DNA from: Methanobacteriota archaeon
GTDB taxonomy: Archaea; Thermoplasmatota; Poseidoniia; Poseidoniales; Thalassarchaeaceae
Direction: 5' to 3'
Length of the DNA: 8,194 bases
Assembly: GCA_002685895.1 (NCBI GenBank)
Contig: NYYK01000097.1
Coordinates: 1-8,194 of the forward strand
The translations under genes were made by a program, and so were the position numbers. The notes under the pieces are model-generated. The model worked only from the letters and a program-made list of their open reading frames with translations, did not search any database and had not been told where the DNA came from. Positions 1-7,105 of this stretch are shown here, in pieces (the stretch's first letter is position 1; each line of letters opens with the position of its first letter).

Positions 1-357
1 AAACTGGAAATTCCATTTACCAAAAACAGCATTTAGATTGTTTATCTGAACTTCAGTCCAATCCGCAGGGACGTCATCAGCACTAACATTGAGATAGACC
101 CAACGAATACCATACAGCCTGCTACTTGGAGCCTCAGCATAGTTAGTGGCACAGAAAGATTGGTTCTCTGCATCCATATCTCCGGCATTGTTGCCAGCCC
201 AGCAATCTACCCATGTCAGTGAACTCTCGTCGTCTACATAATCGTCCAACAATGGATCTGCGGAGTCAGTTGGCTCAGTCGCTTGTGTAAGAGGCAGAAC
301 TGATGTCAGAAGTAGCAGAGCAACTAGCACTATACTTGAACAAATTCTAGTATTCAT
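1..357 (-). CDS. Secreted protein with signal peptide, N-terminal part only; possible metalloprotease
   Basis: The reading frame is open from an ATG at 357 down to base 1, giving 119 residues with the C-terminus outside the window. Residues 1-26 form a signal peptide: N-terminal MNTR, a hydrophobic core rich in Leu/Val, and a TQA|TE cleavage site. The mature start is strongly acidic, with many Asp and Glu between residues 27 and 46. Cys52 and Cys69 could form a disulfide outside the cell. Residues 84-119 hold a beta-strand, then the pattern QI..LN..F..WNF. This resembles the region before the zinc site in pappalysin-type (M43) metalloproteases, where a strand leads into 'qI..LN..f....i.F'. 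That assignment is inference only, because the HExxH site would lie off the edge. The gene is divergent from the lipoprotein at 507 and has no evident Shine-Dalgarno site. Confidence 0.8.
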   Translation of the reverse strand, partial: MNTRICSSIVLVALLLLTSVLPLTQATEPTDSADPLLDDYVDDESSLTWVDCWAGNNAGDMDAENQSFCATNYAEAPSSRLYGIRWVYLNVSADDVPADWTEVQINNLNAVFGKWNFQF

Positions 358-390
358 GATACTGCACAGGAGCAATAGAACATGAAACCA

Positions 391-405
391 TCGATATAAT
401 GTGAT
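391..405 (-). promoter_or_regulatory. Candidate TATA box for the leftward secreted-protein gene
   Basis: Read on the minus strand this is an A/T-rich element containing CATTATATCG, about 36-45 bases upstream of the ATG at 357. An archaeal TATA box lies about 26 bases before the transcription start. That puts the start near 371 and gives a short leader of roughly 13 bases. The surrounding 391-430 stretch is A/T-rich on both strands, so it may also serve the divergent gene. Confidence 0.4.
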
Positions 406-493
406 AATTATGCTCAATAACAGGATTTTTCGAGATTTGCGTATCTCAAAGCCGCCGTTGAATTGAAGACAGGAGCCCCAGCCACACCCAATT

Positions 494-502
494 GGGAAGG
501 GG
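494..502 (+). promoter_or_regulatory. Shine-Dalgarno-like site deciding the lipoprotein start
   Basis: GGGAAGGGG ends four bases before the ATG at 507. The frame also has an in-frame TTG at 492, but nothing purine-rich precedes it. The ATG at 507 also gives a cleaner lipoprotein signal peptide (MRIGMTILL...). I therefore place the start at 507. Confidence 0.6.
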
Positions 503-506
503 TAGC

Positions 507-1967
507 ATGAGAATTGGAATGACCATTCTGCTCTCATTATTGATGCTAATGACTAGTTTTTCTGGCTGCTTTGGAAGTAAAGAAGAAGCCCCCACGATTG
601 ATGATTCTCCATTCAACTTTGACCAAGAAATCCCATCAACAACTTGGTATCATTATGCAGGAGGGGTTGATGCACTGAACGCAAGCGCTGTAGCAGATGC
701 AAACATTACTGCAAATCTAACAGGAAGCAATCTTCCTTTCTGGACCAACGGAAGTTACTACGGAGTTGGCGTTAGCACCTTTGAGCCAACGATGGGAATC
801 ACATCAAGTGACAATCTGTATATGACCAGTTGGGGTAATGGTCCGGCCGGTTCTACTGCTATCGTGCAATGCTCTAGCCTCATCGAGATGGCAAATCTGT
901 CCGATTATTCTTGTGTCAATGTCTACGACCCGATTCTACCCGTACCAAATAGTAACGACCCCTATGTCTATGTTGACAAATGGACCGATCGCATCATGAA
1001 GTTCGATATGCATGCCCTGCTTGGAATGACTGTAGAGTGGTCAGATAACGAAGGTACTTCTTGGTCATTACCAACCCCTGCCACATCCTATTCAGTACAA
1101 GACCATCAGACCATATCTTCAGCACCCTATCCTGCAGCAGCGCATCCAACCACTTGGGTATTCTGTATCAATGGGAATTGGGAGGCACCACTTTGCTCAA
1201 CCAGTTTTGATGGTGGGAATACTTGGAGCCCTGAGGTTCCTGGAGCCCCTCTAGGATGCAGTAGTGGCGGCCTCAGCGCGCATATTGAAGGTGGGCCGAA
1301 CGGTAATTTCTATCGAGGAAACATTGGTTGTAGTGGTAGTGGTTACTCCATTTATCGAAGTACCAATGGCGGCTTCACTTGGACTGAACACCCTTTGCCA
1401 ACCGAGGAATCTGGTACTGCGGATACTTGGAACTTCGAAGAAGCTCAAGTTGGAATTGACGAAGAAGGTAATGTGCACGCTATGTGGCTTGGAGCAGATA
1501 ACATGCCATATTATGCCTATTCACGCGATGAGGGTGACACTTGGAGTGATGCCATGATGATTGCTCCTCCTACTGATTTAGTTGGAACAGGCTTTCCTGC
1601 GGTTACTGCAGGTGGAGATGGAAGAGTTGCTTTTGGTTATCTAGGAGATTCCGGTGGAGACAATTGGAATGGATACTTGACAATTCTAACTGATGCATTT
1701 GGTGATACGCCATTGTTCACCACTGTTCAAATCAACGATGTTGGCGACCCATTGGATACAACCACTGATTGTGGATACAATCGCTGTGGTGGATTTGGAG
1801 ACTTCCTTGACATGGGGGTTGACCAATATGGCCGCCCTTGGTGGAGCCTCTCTCACAATGAAGGTGGCGAGGTTGGAATCTTTGCAACTATCACAAATGG
1901 GCCAAGCCTGCGTGGAGAAATTGAGCAACTAAACCCAATGCCAGCAGGTGGCCCACAAACCCTGTAA
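507..1967 (+). CDS. Extracytoplasmic lipoprotein with sialidase-type Asp-box beta-propeller
   Basis: The protein has 486 residues. Residues 1-21 are a lipoprotein signal: hydrophobic stretch ILLSLLMLM, then lipobox FSGC with Cys21 as the probable lipidation site. An acidic linker follows (KEEAPTIDD). Four Asp-boxes (S-x-D/N-x-G-x-x-W) are visible: SDNEGTSW (179-186), SFDGGNTW (233-240), STNGGFTW (285-292) and SRDEGDTW (339-346). Their spacing of 54, 52 and 54 residues is what successive blades of a sialidase/BNR propeller give, so a propeller filling about residues 80-470 is likely. Asp-boxes are structural and do not prove glycosidase activity. I could not identify the sialidase arginine triad or the Tyr/Glu pair. 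Sugar binding, glycan hydrolysis or a purely structural role are all possible. There is no C-terminal membrane anchor; lipid attachment would hold it on the outer face. Several N-x-S/T sequons occur near residues 58-82. Confidence 0.9.
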   Translation: MRIGMTILLSLLMLMTSFSGCFGSKEEAPTIDDSPFNFDQEIPSTTWYHYAGGVDALNASAVADANITANLTGSNLPFWTNGSYYGVGVSTFEPTMGITSSDNLYMTSWGNGPAGSTAIVQCSSLIEMANLSDYSCVNVYDPILPVPNSNDPYVYVDKWTDRIMKFDMHALLGMTVEWSDNEGTSWSLPTPATSYSVQDHQTISSAPYPAAAHPTTWVFCINGNWEAPLCSTSFDGGNTWSPEVPGAPLGCSSGGLSAHIEGGPNGNFYRGNIGCSGSGYSIYRSTNGGFTWTEHPLPTEESGTADTWNFEEAQVGIDEEGNVHAMWLGADNMPYYAYSRDEGDTWSDAMMIAPPTDLVGTGFPAVTAGGDGRVAFGYLGDSGGDNWNGYLTILTDAFGDTPLFTTVQINDVGDPLDTTTDCGYNRCGGFGDFLDMGVDQYGRPWWSLSHNEGGEVGIFATITNGPSLRGEIEQLNPMPAGGPQTL

Positions 1968-2141
1968 GGCATTTATGCTGAAGCGGAAAGGAGATGACTA
2001 AGAGACTTCTCGCAGAATTACCTGCGATGATGAATACTAGAAGCCGACTGCTGTTAACAAATGACGACTGATGGGCGAACTGAGCGGGTATCTAAACCAA
2101 ATTAACCATGTATTCATGGGCAAAGACCTCCTCGTGACATT
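1968..2141. other. Intergenic gap before the PrsW gene, with a small hairpin
   Basis: The gap is 174 bases. A 6-bp stem, TCGCAG/CTGCGA, with a 6-base loop lies at 2010-2027. It is not followed by a T-run, so it is weak as a terminator. An AAATTAAC element at 2099-2106 lies about 36-43 bases before the next ATG and could be its TATA box. Two tiny open frames (1994-2071 and 2071-2172) are linked by a TGATG overlap; I do not call them genes. No Shine-Dalgarno site precedes 2142, so translation there may be leaderless or from a short leader. Confidence 0.35.
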
Positions 2142-3695
2142 ATGCAACCCGGCGGAGGAGGTTATCCACTAGCCACCCAAGGGTATCAGATGCCAACGGT
2201 ACAGGCACAACAGGTTGCAGGTTCAGCACCTTTGGGACATACCTATGTGATGCCTGAAGTAACACCTCTAAGCCCACCACCTGAAGATCTCCAACTCATC
2301 AGACTAAGCAAACCGTGGAAGATTTACGGGCGCATGTTAGGAACTGTGATTGTTGCTACATTCATTGCTGAACTGATTTTTCTAGTGCCATATGGACTTG
2401 CACTTGGAGAGCCTACTATGTCTATCTGTGGAGGTATTTTCGCTGCTCCATTTGTCTTCCTCCTCACCTTTATGCGAAGGCCAAAACTGGTACACCTACA
2501 ACGGGCAATACCCGACGAATTAGGAACAAATGTGCACAGGTTACCCATGGGTGGTTCACTGCAGACACCAACTAAGACTCGCTTCTCACACCACATAGTA
2601 AGGGATGACTCACTTCTCGACACTCCACCCAGTCGAACTGCTTGGATAGTTTTTGCAGGACTATTGGCCATCACCACATTGCTAACCATTCTTTACTTCA
2701 CATCAGAAGCCGGAGCGATTATTGCAATACTTCTTTTCATCATTATTGGGATTCCAGCTTGGCTACTAGGATTCTCAATTCCAGTGGTGGCTTGGTGGTC
2801 TTGGTGTACTCGCAGGCTAGGGCTTCACACGCGGCAGCGTGAGGCAGAATCGTGGTTAGTTGCAGGGATGCTTTCAGCGATTCCAGCTCTCACAATCAAT
2901 TCGATGATATTTCCAATAGTTGCCGGTACTATCTTCTCTGATTACATGGTAGAATTGCTTCTTCCCGTAGTTTCAGCACCTATTGGCGAAGAAATATGTA
3001 AAGGGCTATTTGTCCTCGCATTCTACTCTTCTATAGATTCCCCTAAGCGTGGTTTTCAGATTGGCTTCACTGTGGGGCTGGGATTTGCCATGCTTGAGAA
3101 TCTAATCTACATTCTATCATCAGCATTTGGAGGCCCAATCGCATTCACCATGACTGCACTGGTGCGAGGAATAGGTTCAATTCCAGGTCACGCCTTCTGG
3201 ACTGGATTGACTGGAACTGGGCTTGGATGGTATCTGATGACTCAGAAGGCGAAAGGTAGCATGGGTGTTCAAACACCTGAAACAGTGGGTGAAAAGAAAG
3301 ATGTTGCACAATTAGATTGGAAACTCTTGGATCCAAAAAGTGGTGAATTTGTAGGTGAAGACGAATCAAATAGTGCGGTGGTGGCACCTGCAACCCAACT
3401 ATTAGGTGAATTCAGACTGCCACTTCTTGAACCAATGAGCAAATTGGAGGGATTGGGTGGCCTTCCAACTCCAAAACATCCCATCATTGGCCTATTGCTT
3501 GCTATGGCAGGTCACGCGTTTTGGAATGGATCACTGACATTACTAGGACTTGTTGCAGAAGCTGCAAATCTAAGTGAATTTCAAATCGGGATTATCTTTG
3601 TGATTTGGTCTGCTGTTCTTGTTACTGGAATCCTTCTAATTGGTTGGGGGATAATACGGGGCGTCATCAATACTCCCAATCCGCATAGCGGATAA
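2142..3695 (+). CDS. PrsW-family intramembrane metalloprotease with N-terminal tail and internal insertion
   Basis: The protein has 517 residues and about nine to ten membrane helices. All PrsW (peptidase M82 / CPBP-like) signature motifs are present in order. They are GEEICK (282-287, the EExxK motif), GLGFAMLEN (312-320, the xxEN helix), R342-x7-H350 in RGIGSIPGH, and the last helix GHAFWN with His458. The two glutamates and two histidines are the expected metal-binding and catalytic set. Known PrsW proteins cleave membrane substrates; in Bacillus PrsW cuts the anti-sigma factor RsiW. The substrate here is unknown. Residues 1-50 are a Gly/Pro/Gln-rich, probably disordered tail with no signal peptide. 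About 75 hydrophilic residues (369-445) separate His350 from the His458 helix, making the protein longer than simple PrsW proteins. ATG 2142 is the first start after an in-frame stop at 2103. Confidence 0.94.
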   Translation: MQPGGGGYPLATQGYQMPTVQAQQVAGSAPLGHTYVMPEVTPLSPPPEDLQLIRLSKPWKIYGRMLGTVIVATFIAELIFLVPYGLALGEPTMSICGGIFAAPFVFLLTFMRRPKLVHLQRAIPDELGTNVHRLPMGGSLQTPTKTRFSHHIVRDDSLLDTPPSRTAWIVFAGLLAITTLLTILYFTSEAGAIIAILLFIIIGIPAWLLGFSIPVVAWWSWCTRRLGLHTRQREAESWLVAGMLSAIPALTINSMIFPIVAGTIFSDYMVELLLPVVSAPIGEEICKGLFVLAFYSSIDSPKRGFQIGFTVGLGFAMLENLIYILSSAFGGPIAFTMTALVRGIGSIPGHAFWTGLTGTGLGWYLMTQKAKGSMGVQTPETVGEKKDVAQLDWKLLDPKSGEFVGEDESNSAVVAPATQLLGEFRLPLLEPMSKLEGLGGLPTPKHPIIGLLLAMAGHAFWNGSLTLLGLVAEAANLSEFQIGIIFVIWSAVLVTGILLIGWGIIRGVINTPNPHSG

Positions 3696-3808
3696 CTTGG
3701 CATCGGAAAAATGCTGAAGGTTGTCATTCGCGCGGCTTGCCGTTTCATCATCAGACACATTATTGAACTCAACCCTATGGCTGGGGCTTCTGTAAGGGTG
3801 GTTAACCT
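3696..3808. other. Intergenic gap with candidate TATA box and ribosome site for the DUF92 gene
   Basis: The gap is 113 bases. An ACATTATTGAA element at 3757-3767 could be a TATA box; it predicts transcription starting near 3790 and a leader of about 20 bases. GGGTGGT at 3796-3802 lies six bases before the ATG and partly matches the archaeal Shine-Dalgarno consensus GGAGGTG. A short CGGC/GCCG stem at 3733-3742 is too small to call a terminator. Confidence 0.35.
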
Positions 3809-4627
3809 ATGGTAATTGATTACTTACTGAACGGTGTTCAAGTTGCCGCTACAGACCTTACAGAGATAGTTGGAGGTTTGGATAAGACCAACCTATTGGT
3901 TAGCGTTTCTCTAATTGTAATCCTCACTGTTGTTTCTAAGTTACGAAATATATTGGACGGGCCCGGTATTGCCACTGCAATCATATTGGGTTCCATCGTT
4001 GGCATCATGGGGCACTGGACTTGGCTCCTAATTTTGCTTGGCTTTCTTGCTGCAGGTTCAGCGGCCACCAAATGGCGTTGGGAAGAAAAATCAGAGAAGG
4101 GTTTTGCTGAGTCCGAAGATGGGCACAGAGAATGGTCCAATGTGGTAGCCAATGGTGGCGTTCCGGGTGTGATTGCAATATTTGCATTCTTTAACGAATC
4201 TTGGGATATTCTACTCCCTGTTTACGGGGCCGCCATTGCTGTTGCCGCTGCCGATACCTTTGCTAGCGAATTTGGCTGTGTTGACCCTAGAGTTCGCATG
4301 ATTACCACGATGAAGCGATGCGAACCAGGCCTCAATGGTGGATGGAGTCCAAATGGTCAGATTGCAGCATTTGTTGGAGCAATACTCATCGCTATACTGA
4401 CATGGTTCATTGGTTGGATACTTCAAGGTGGCACAACTGATGGCGCTTTCACATTCATTGCAGTGGTGACAATCGTTGGATGGATTGGCTGCCAAATAGA
4501 TAGCGTGCTAGGTGCCACTCTTGAAAATCGTGGACTGATTGGTAAGGGGCAAGTGAATGCACTTTCAATCGCTTGTGGTTCCCTCATCGCCTGGCAATGG
4601 TTTGCAAATATCGGTTGGCCCGCATGA
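3809..4627 (+). CDS. DUF92 family membrane protein, possible isoprenoid-phosphate kinase (VTE6-like)
   Basis: The protein has 272 residues and about seven membrane helices, the usual length for DUF92 (PF01940/TIGR00297). Family hallmarks are visible: GHREWSNVVANGG (105-117, the 'GrR..qVlANg' motif), AADTFASE (147-154), and the Gly-rich loop GLNGGWSPNG (174-183). Near the C-terminus are IDSVLGATLENRG (230-242) and KGQVNALS (246-253). The plant member VTE6 phosphorylates phytyl phosphate to phytyl diphosphate. An archaeal member could act on prenyl or geranylgeranyl phosphate to feed ether-lipid synthesis, but this is inference from the family. The conserved acidic residues Asp149, Glu154, Asp231 and Glu239 are candidates for metal or nucleotide binding. 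Residues 88-112 form a charged cytoplasmic-type loop. The GGGTGGT site six bases upstream supports this start. The gene follows the PrsW gene by 113 bases. Confidence 0.93.
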   Translation: MVIDYLLNGVQVAATDLTEIVGGLDKTNLLVSVSLIVILTVVSKLRNILDGPGIATAIILGSIVGIMGHWTWLLILLGFLAAGSAATKWRWEEKSEKGFAESEDGHREWSNVVANGGVPGVIAIFAFFNESWDILLPVYGAAIAVAAADTFASEFGCVDPRVRMITTMKRCEPGLNGGWSPNGQIAAFVGAILIAILTWFIGWILQGGTTDGAFTFIAVVTIVGWIGCQIDSVLGATLENRGLIGKGQVNALSIACGSLIAWQWFANIGWPA

Positions 4628-4632
4628 ATCAC

Positions 4633-4640
4633 GTATAATT
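4633..4640 (+). promoter_or_regulatory. TATA box for the thioredoxin-like membrane protein gene
   Basis: GTATAATT lies six bases after the DUF92 stop codon and about 52 bases before the next ATG. It predicts a transcription start near 4662 and a 30-base leader. It directly abuts the 4641-4658 palindrome. Confidence 0.5.
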
Positions 4641-4658
4641 CCGCACCCTAGGGTGCGG
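4641..4658. promoter_or_regulatory. Perfect 18-bp palindrome: operator or terminator stem
   Basis: CCGCACCCTAGGGTGCGG is identical to its own reverse complement over all 18 bases. As RNA it would form a 7-bp G/C-rich stem with loop CTAG, 13 bases after the DUF92 stop. No T-run follows, which argues against a normal archaeal terminator. Its position between the TATA box and the predicted transcription start suits a repressor operator. Either role is inference. Confidence 0.5.
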
Positions 4659-4691
4659 GCAGGTTGAAAGCAAGGGGATGCTTCACATTCA

Positions 4692-7064
4692 ATGATGGGC
4701 GGGGAGCGGCGGTACAAAAAATTGCGAGGCCTCTTGCCTGCAATGATTCTCGTCACCCTCCTAATCTCCTCGATATCGCTTTCAACAACAATAGCTCAAG
4801 AGGGGGAAAATACTCCTACGGGGCCTGGTCTTGATTGGAAAATTCCCACCTCACACCACCTATTTGTCAATGGCACTAGTAGCCCAACAGATCTGAACAG
4901 AGAATATCCTTACTTCACTGGGGAGCCTCCGTTCATCACTTTCGGAGGTGGCTCAACAACTGTCATTGAGGTCGAATCTGCCCCCGCAACTGAAACCGTG
5001 GTGCTATCCGGAGAAGCTGATGTTTACGTCTATGCCTCACTTATTTCCGACAATCCATTTTGTCTGATCTCTCAAGGTCCTGACGGAACTTCGGGAAAAA
5101 CTTCCTTCACGGTGTGGCTTGATATTGGCACCACCACCATCATAGATGGCGAACAGAGTGATTGGCAAGTCATGGAGGATGGATGGGAAAGGCCGTACGA
5201 GTTCCATGTCAATGCTACTTATGACAATGTCACACTTGGGGAAGGCGATGTTGTAAACATGGTCATACAGTCAAACCACAATTGTATGATACAGGGTAGA
5301 GTTTATTGGGACGCATACCAATCGGCAACAGGAGCAATTCTGCAAGGTAACATGCTGCAACCAGAGATGTCTGTCACTACAGATGCAAACGGTTTGGCTC
5401 GCATAGAATTCACACCAATCAGCCCTTGGGGTCCTGATGACTATGATGCTCAATTTATCGATATTGTGGGCCCCCTTGGAGGATGGGATGAAGGGCAACA
5501 CATGCGAACAAAACCAGCCGAAGATAGTCACATTGAACACTTTGAGACGCCACATGGAAGTCGATTGGTTGAAGCGAATAGAAGTGCTTTGGTATGGATT
5601 AGCAATGCTTCTCTAGAGCCTGGGAAATACATGGTTGATGCCTGTTTCATTCTCAAATCTGGAGATTACAATGAAGATTGTAATTCTGAAGATTCAGACC
5701 ACATCATAGCGGTCTATAGGTTTGAAGTGCCCGCTCAATCAGAAGCAGTTGCAGGTCCGGGTTGGTTCTGGTTCATATCTATGGCTTCGCTTTTGGGCTA
5801 CCTTGGAGTGCGTCTGAAAAATCGCTTGTTACCTTGGCCAACCCTAGTCCTTCTCATCGTCTTGGCATTTGCTACGATGATTCCTGCTGCAACCCTTCCT
5901 GAATTGGAGCGAGGTGCTACTAGAGACGAATCAGCAGCGCCACCATTCTCGCTACTACAACACCCCTCAAGCGGAGGTGGTAGCATCAGTTTGAACGATT
6001 TACTTTCAGGACATGACGCCTTGGTACTAGGAGTATTCACATCAGGCTCACCAAACGCCGAGCAACAGAAAAGAGATTTCGATAATGCAAGTGAGCGGCT
6101 CGGGGACAAGGTTGCATTCGCTCAAATCGCAACAGGCCTCGGGGTGCAACCTACTGATCTCGATTACTATGCTGAAATAATGAACGGCAGTTGGCCGCTT
6201 CTGATTGACGAATCAAAGGGTGAAGTTGCCGACCAACTGCCAACTAGAATAGCAGATGGTGTCATCATCATCGATTCTGCCGGATTCATCTCAAGTATCT
6301 CAGCCGGTTCAATGTCCGACCAAAGAATCGTTGAATCAGTAGAAAAGAGTAAGACCGGTTCTGACCAGTCCATGCTTAATCTCTTATCCCTTCTCATCCC
6401 CTCATTCATAGCTCTCCCGTTACTTCTCTTGTCATTCCCCCGGAAGCGTACGGAAGTACCCGAAACAGCACTGCCCCCCGGAGCGGGCCTAGGCGGTACC
6501 GTATTAGCAGCGGGAGTCGGTTTTGCAGCGTGGAGTATACCAATTGCCATCCTCTCCTTTTTCACCGGCTCGTATTGGTCATTTGTCGAGTTCTTGCTCA
6601 TGGTTTGGCTCGGTTGGCAGGGCTTGAGTCTAGCGATTCATGGTGAAGTTCATGAAATTCAATTCATTGCAAAAAATATTCACAAAAGGCTACCAGAGAG
6701 TTACCGGAAATGGAGATTACTGCCCGACTTTTCGCGTGACGTCATACTTGGGCATTGGCTCGCTTGGCTCTCATGGTTCGCCTTCCCTCTAATGATTCCA
6801 CAAGGAATTGGTTCGCTTGCCTCAGCCTCTTTAACGGGGATGATTTTGGCGCCTCTGAGTTTAATTGCACACTGTTTGATCGCTGGATTAGCCGTCTTAC
6901 TGCTACGCAGCATTGCTACTATCATGGGCCCAATATCTCGACTCATTGGAATGCTTGGTCACAAGGAAGCGCCCCGACTCTGGGGGTGCCTGCTTATCGG
7001 CATGGCTCTATGGTGGGCAATCTGGTTATTGGTGGGTCCAATCAACAACACACTCTTCATTTGA
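4692..7064 (+). CDS. Polytopic membrane protein with secreted N-terminal region and cysteine-less thioredoxin-like domain
   Basis: The protein has 790 residues and I do not recognise it as a named family. Residues 1-35 are a signal peptide (basic start, cleavage near TIA|Q). Residues 36-355 form a beta-rich extracytoplasmic region with Cys124, Cys198, Cys318 and Cys330; residues 90-200 vaguely recall a jelly-roll fold. Membrane segments lie near 357-375 and 381-401. Residues 416-552 look like a thioredoxin/TlpA fold: SLNDLLSGHDALVLGVF strand, SPNA where CPPC is expected, a helix EQQKRDF, LPT as the cis-Pro site, and IIIDSAGFISSISAG as the closing hairpin. Six further membrane segments follow (561-580, 597-624, 628-648, 684-705, 712-738, 762-786). 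Basic loops at 374-378, 582-587 and 664-682 agree with the thioredoxin-like domain lying outside. ATGs at 4692 and 4695 are both possible starts. Confidence 0.88.
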   Translation: MMGGERRYKKLRGLLPAMILVTLLISSISLSTTIAQEGENTPTGPGLDWKIPTSHHLFVNGTSSPTDLNREYPYFTGEPPFITFGGGSTTVIEVESAPATETVVLSGEADVYVYASLISDNPFCLISQGPDGTSGKTSFTVWLDIGTTTIIDGEQSDWQVMEDGWERPYEFHVNATYDNVTLGEGDVVNMVIQSNHNCMIQGRVYWDAYQSATGAILQGNMLQPEMSVTTDANGLARIEFTPISPWGPDDYDAQFIDIVGPLGGWDEGQHMRTKPAEDSHIEHFETPHGSRLVEANRSALVWISNASLEPGKYMVDACFILKSGDYNEDCNSEDSDHIIAVYRFEVPAQSEAVAGPGWFWFISMASLLGYLGVRLKNRLLPWPTLVLLIVLAFATMIPAATLPELERGATRDESAAPPFSLLQHPSSGGGSISLNDLLSGHDALVLGVFTSGSPNAEQQKRDFDNASERLGDKVAFAQIATGLGVQPTDLDYYAEIMNGSWPLLIDESKGEVADQLPTRIADGVIIIDSAGFISSISAGSMSDQRIVESVEKSKTGSDQSMLNLLSLLIPSFIALPLLLLSFPRKRTEVPETALPPGAGLGGTVLAAGVGFAAWSIPIAILSFFTGSYWSFVEFLLMVWLGWQGLSLAIHGEVHEIQFIAKNIHKRLPESYRKWRLLPDFSRDVILGHWLAWLSWFAFPLMIPQGIGSLASASLTGMILAPLSLIAHCLIAGLAVLLLRSIATIMGPISRLIGMLGHKEAPRLWGCLLIGMALWWAIWLLVGPINNTLFI

Positions 7065-7079
7065 AGCAAGTTTACCTCA

Positions 7080-7105
7080 ACTCAGAATTACTGAGTCAAA
7101 TTTTT
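7080..7105 (+). terminator. Hairpin plus T-run after the 790-residue membrane protein gene
   Basis: ACTCAG/CTGAGT form a 6-bp stem around loop AATTA (7080-7096). Four bases later a run of five T follows (7101-7105). It starts 16 bases after the stop codon. Archaeal termination relies mainly on the T-run, so this is a reasonable terminator. A competing hairpin (7088-7111) overlaps it. Confidence 0.5.

Larger units (their letters stand above)
358..506. other. Divergent intergenic region with a small dyad
   Basis: This gap separates two divergent genes for exported proteins. It holds an A/T-rich core (391-430) suited to promoters in both directions. At 432-447 there is an imperfect dyad, GAGAT-N6-ATCTC, which could be a regulator site but is short enough to be chance. 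The Shine-Dalgarno-like run for the rightward gene lies at its right end. No RNA gene is visible. Confidence 0.4.

Noticed and set aside
492..506. TTG start giving a five-residue longer lipoprotein
   Set aside because: The GGGAAGGGG site lies inside this extension and is correctly placed for ATG 507, which also gives a standard lipoprotein signal.
1994..2071. A 25-codon frame preceded directly by AAAGGAG
   Set aside because: The purine run touches the ATG with no spacer, which is too close for a working Shine-Dalgarno site. The product has no recognisable features, and the frame overlaps a hairpin.
6167..6601. A 144-residue minus-strand open frame inside the 790-residue gene
   Set aside because: It lies wholly opposite a well-supported coding region, has no promoter or ribosome site, and its translation looks like the shadow of hydrophobic codons.
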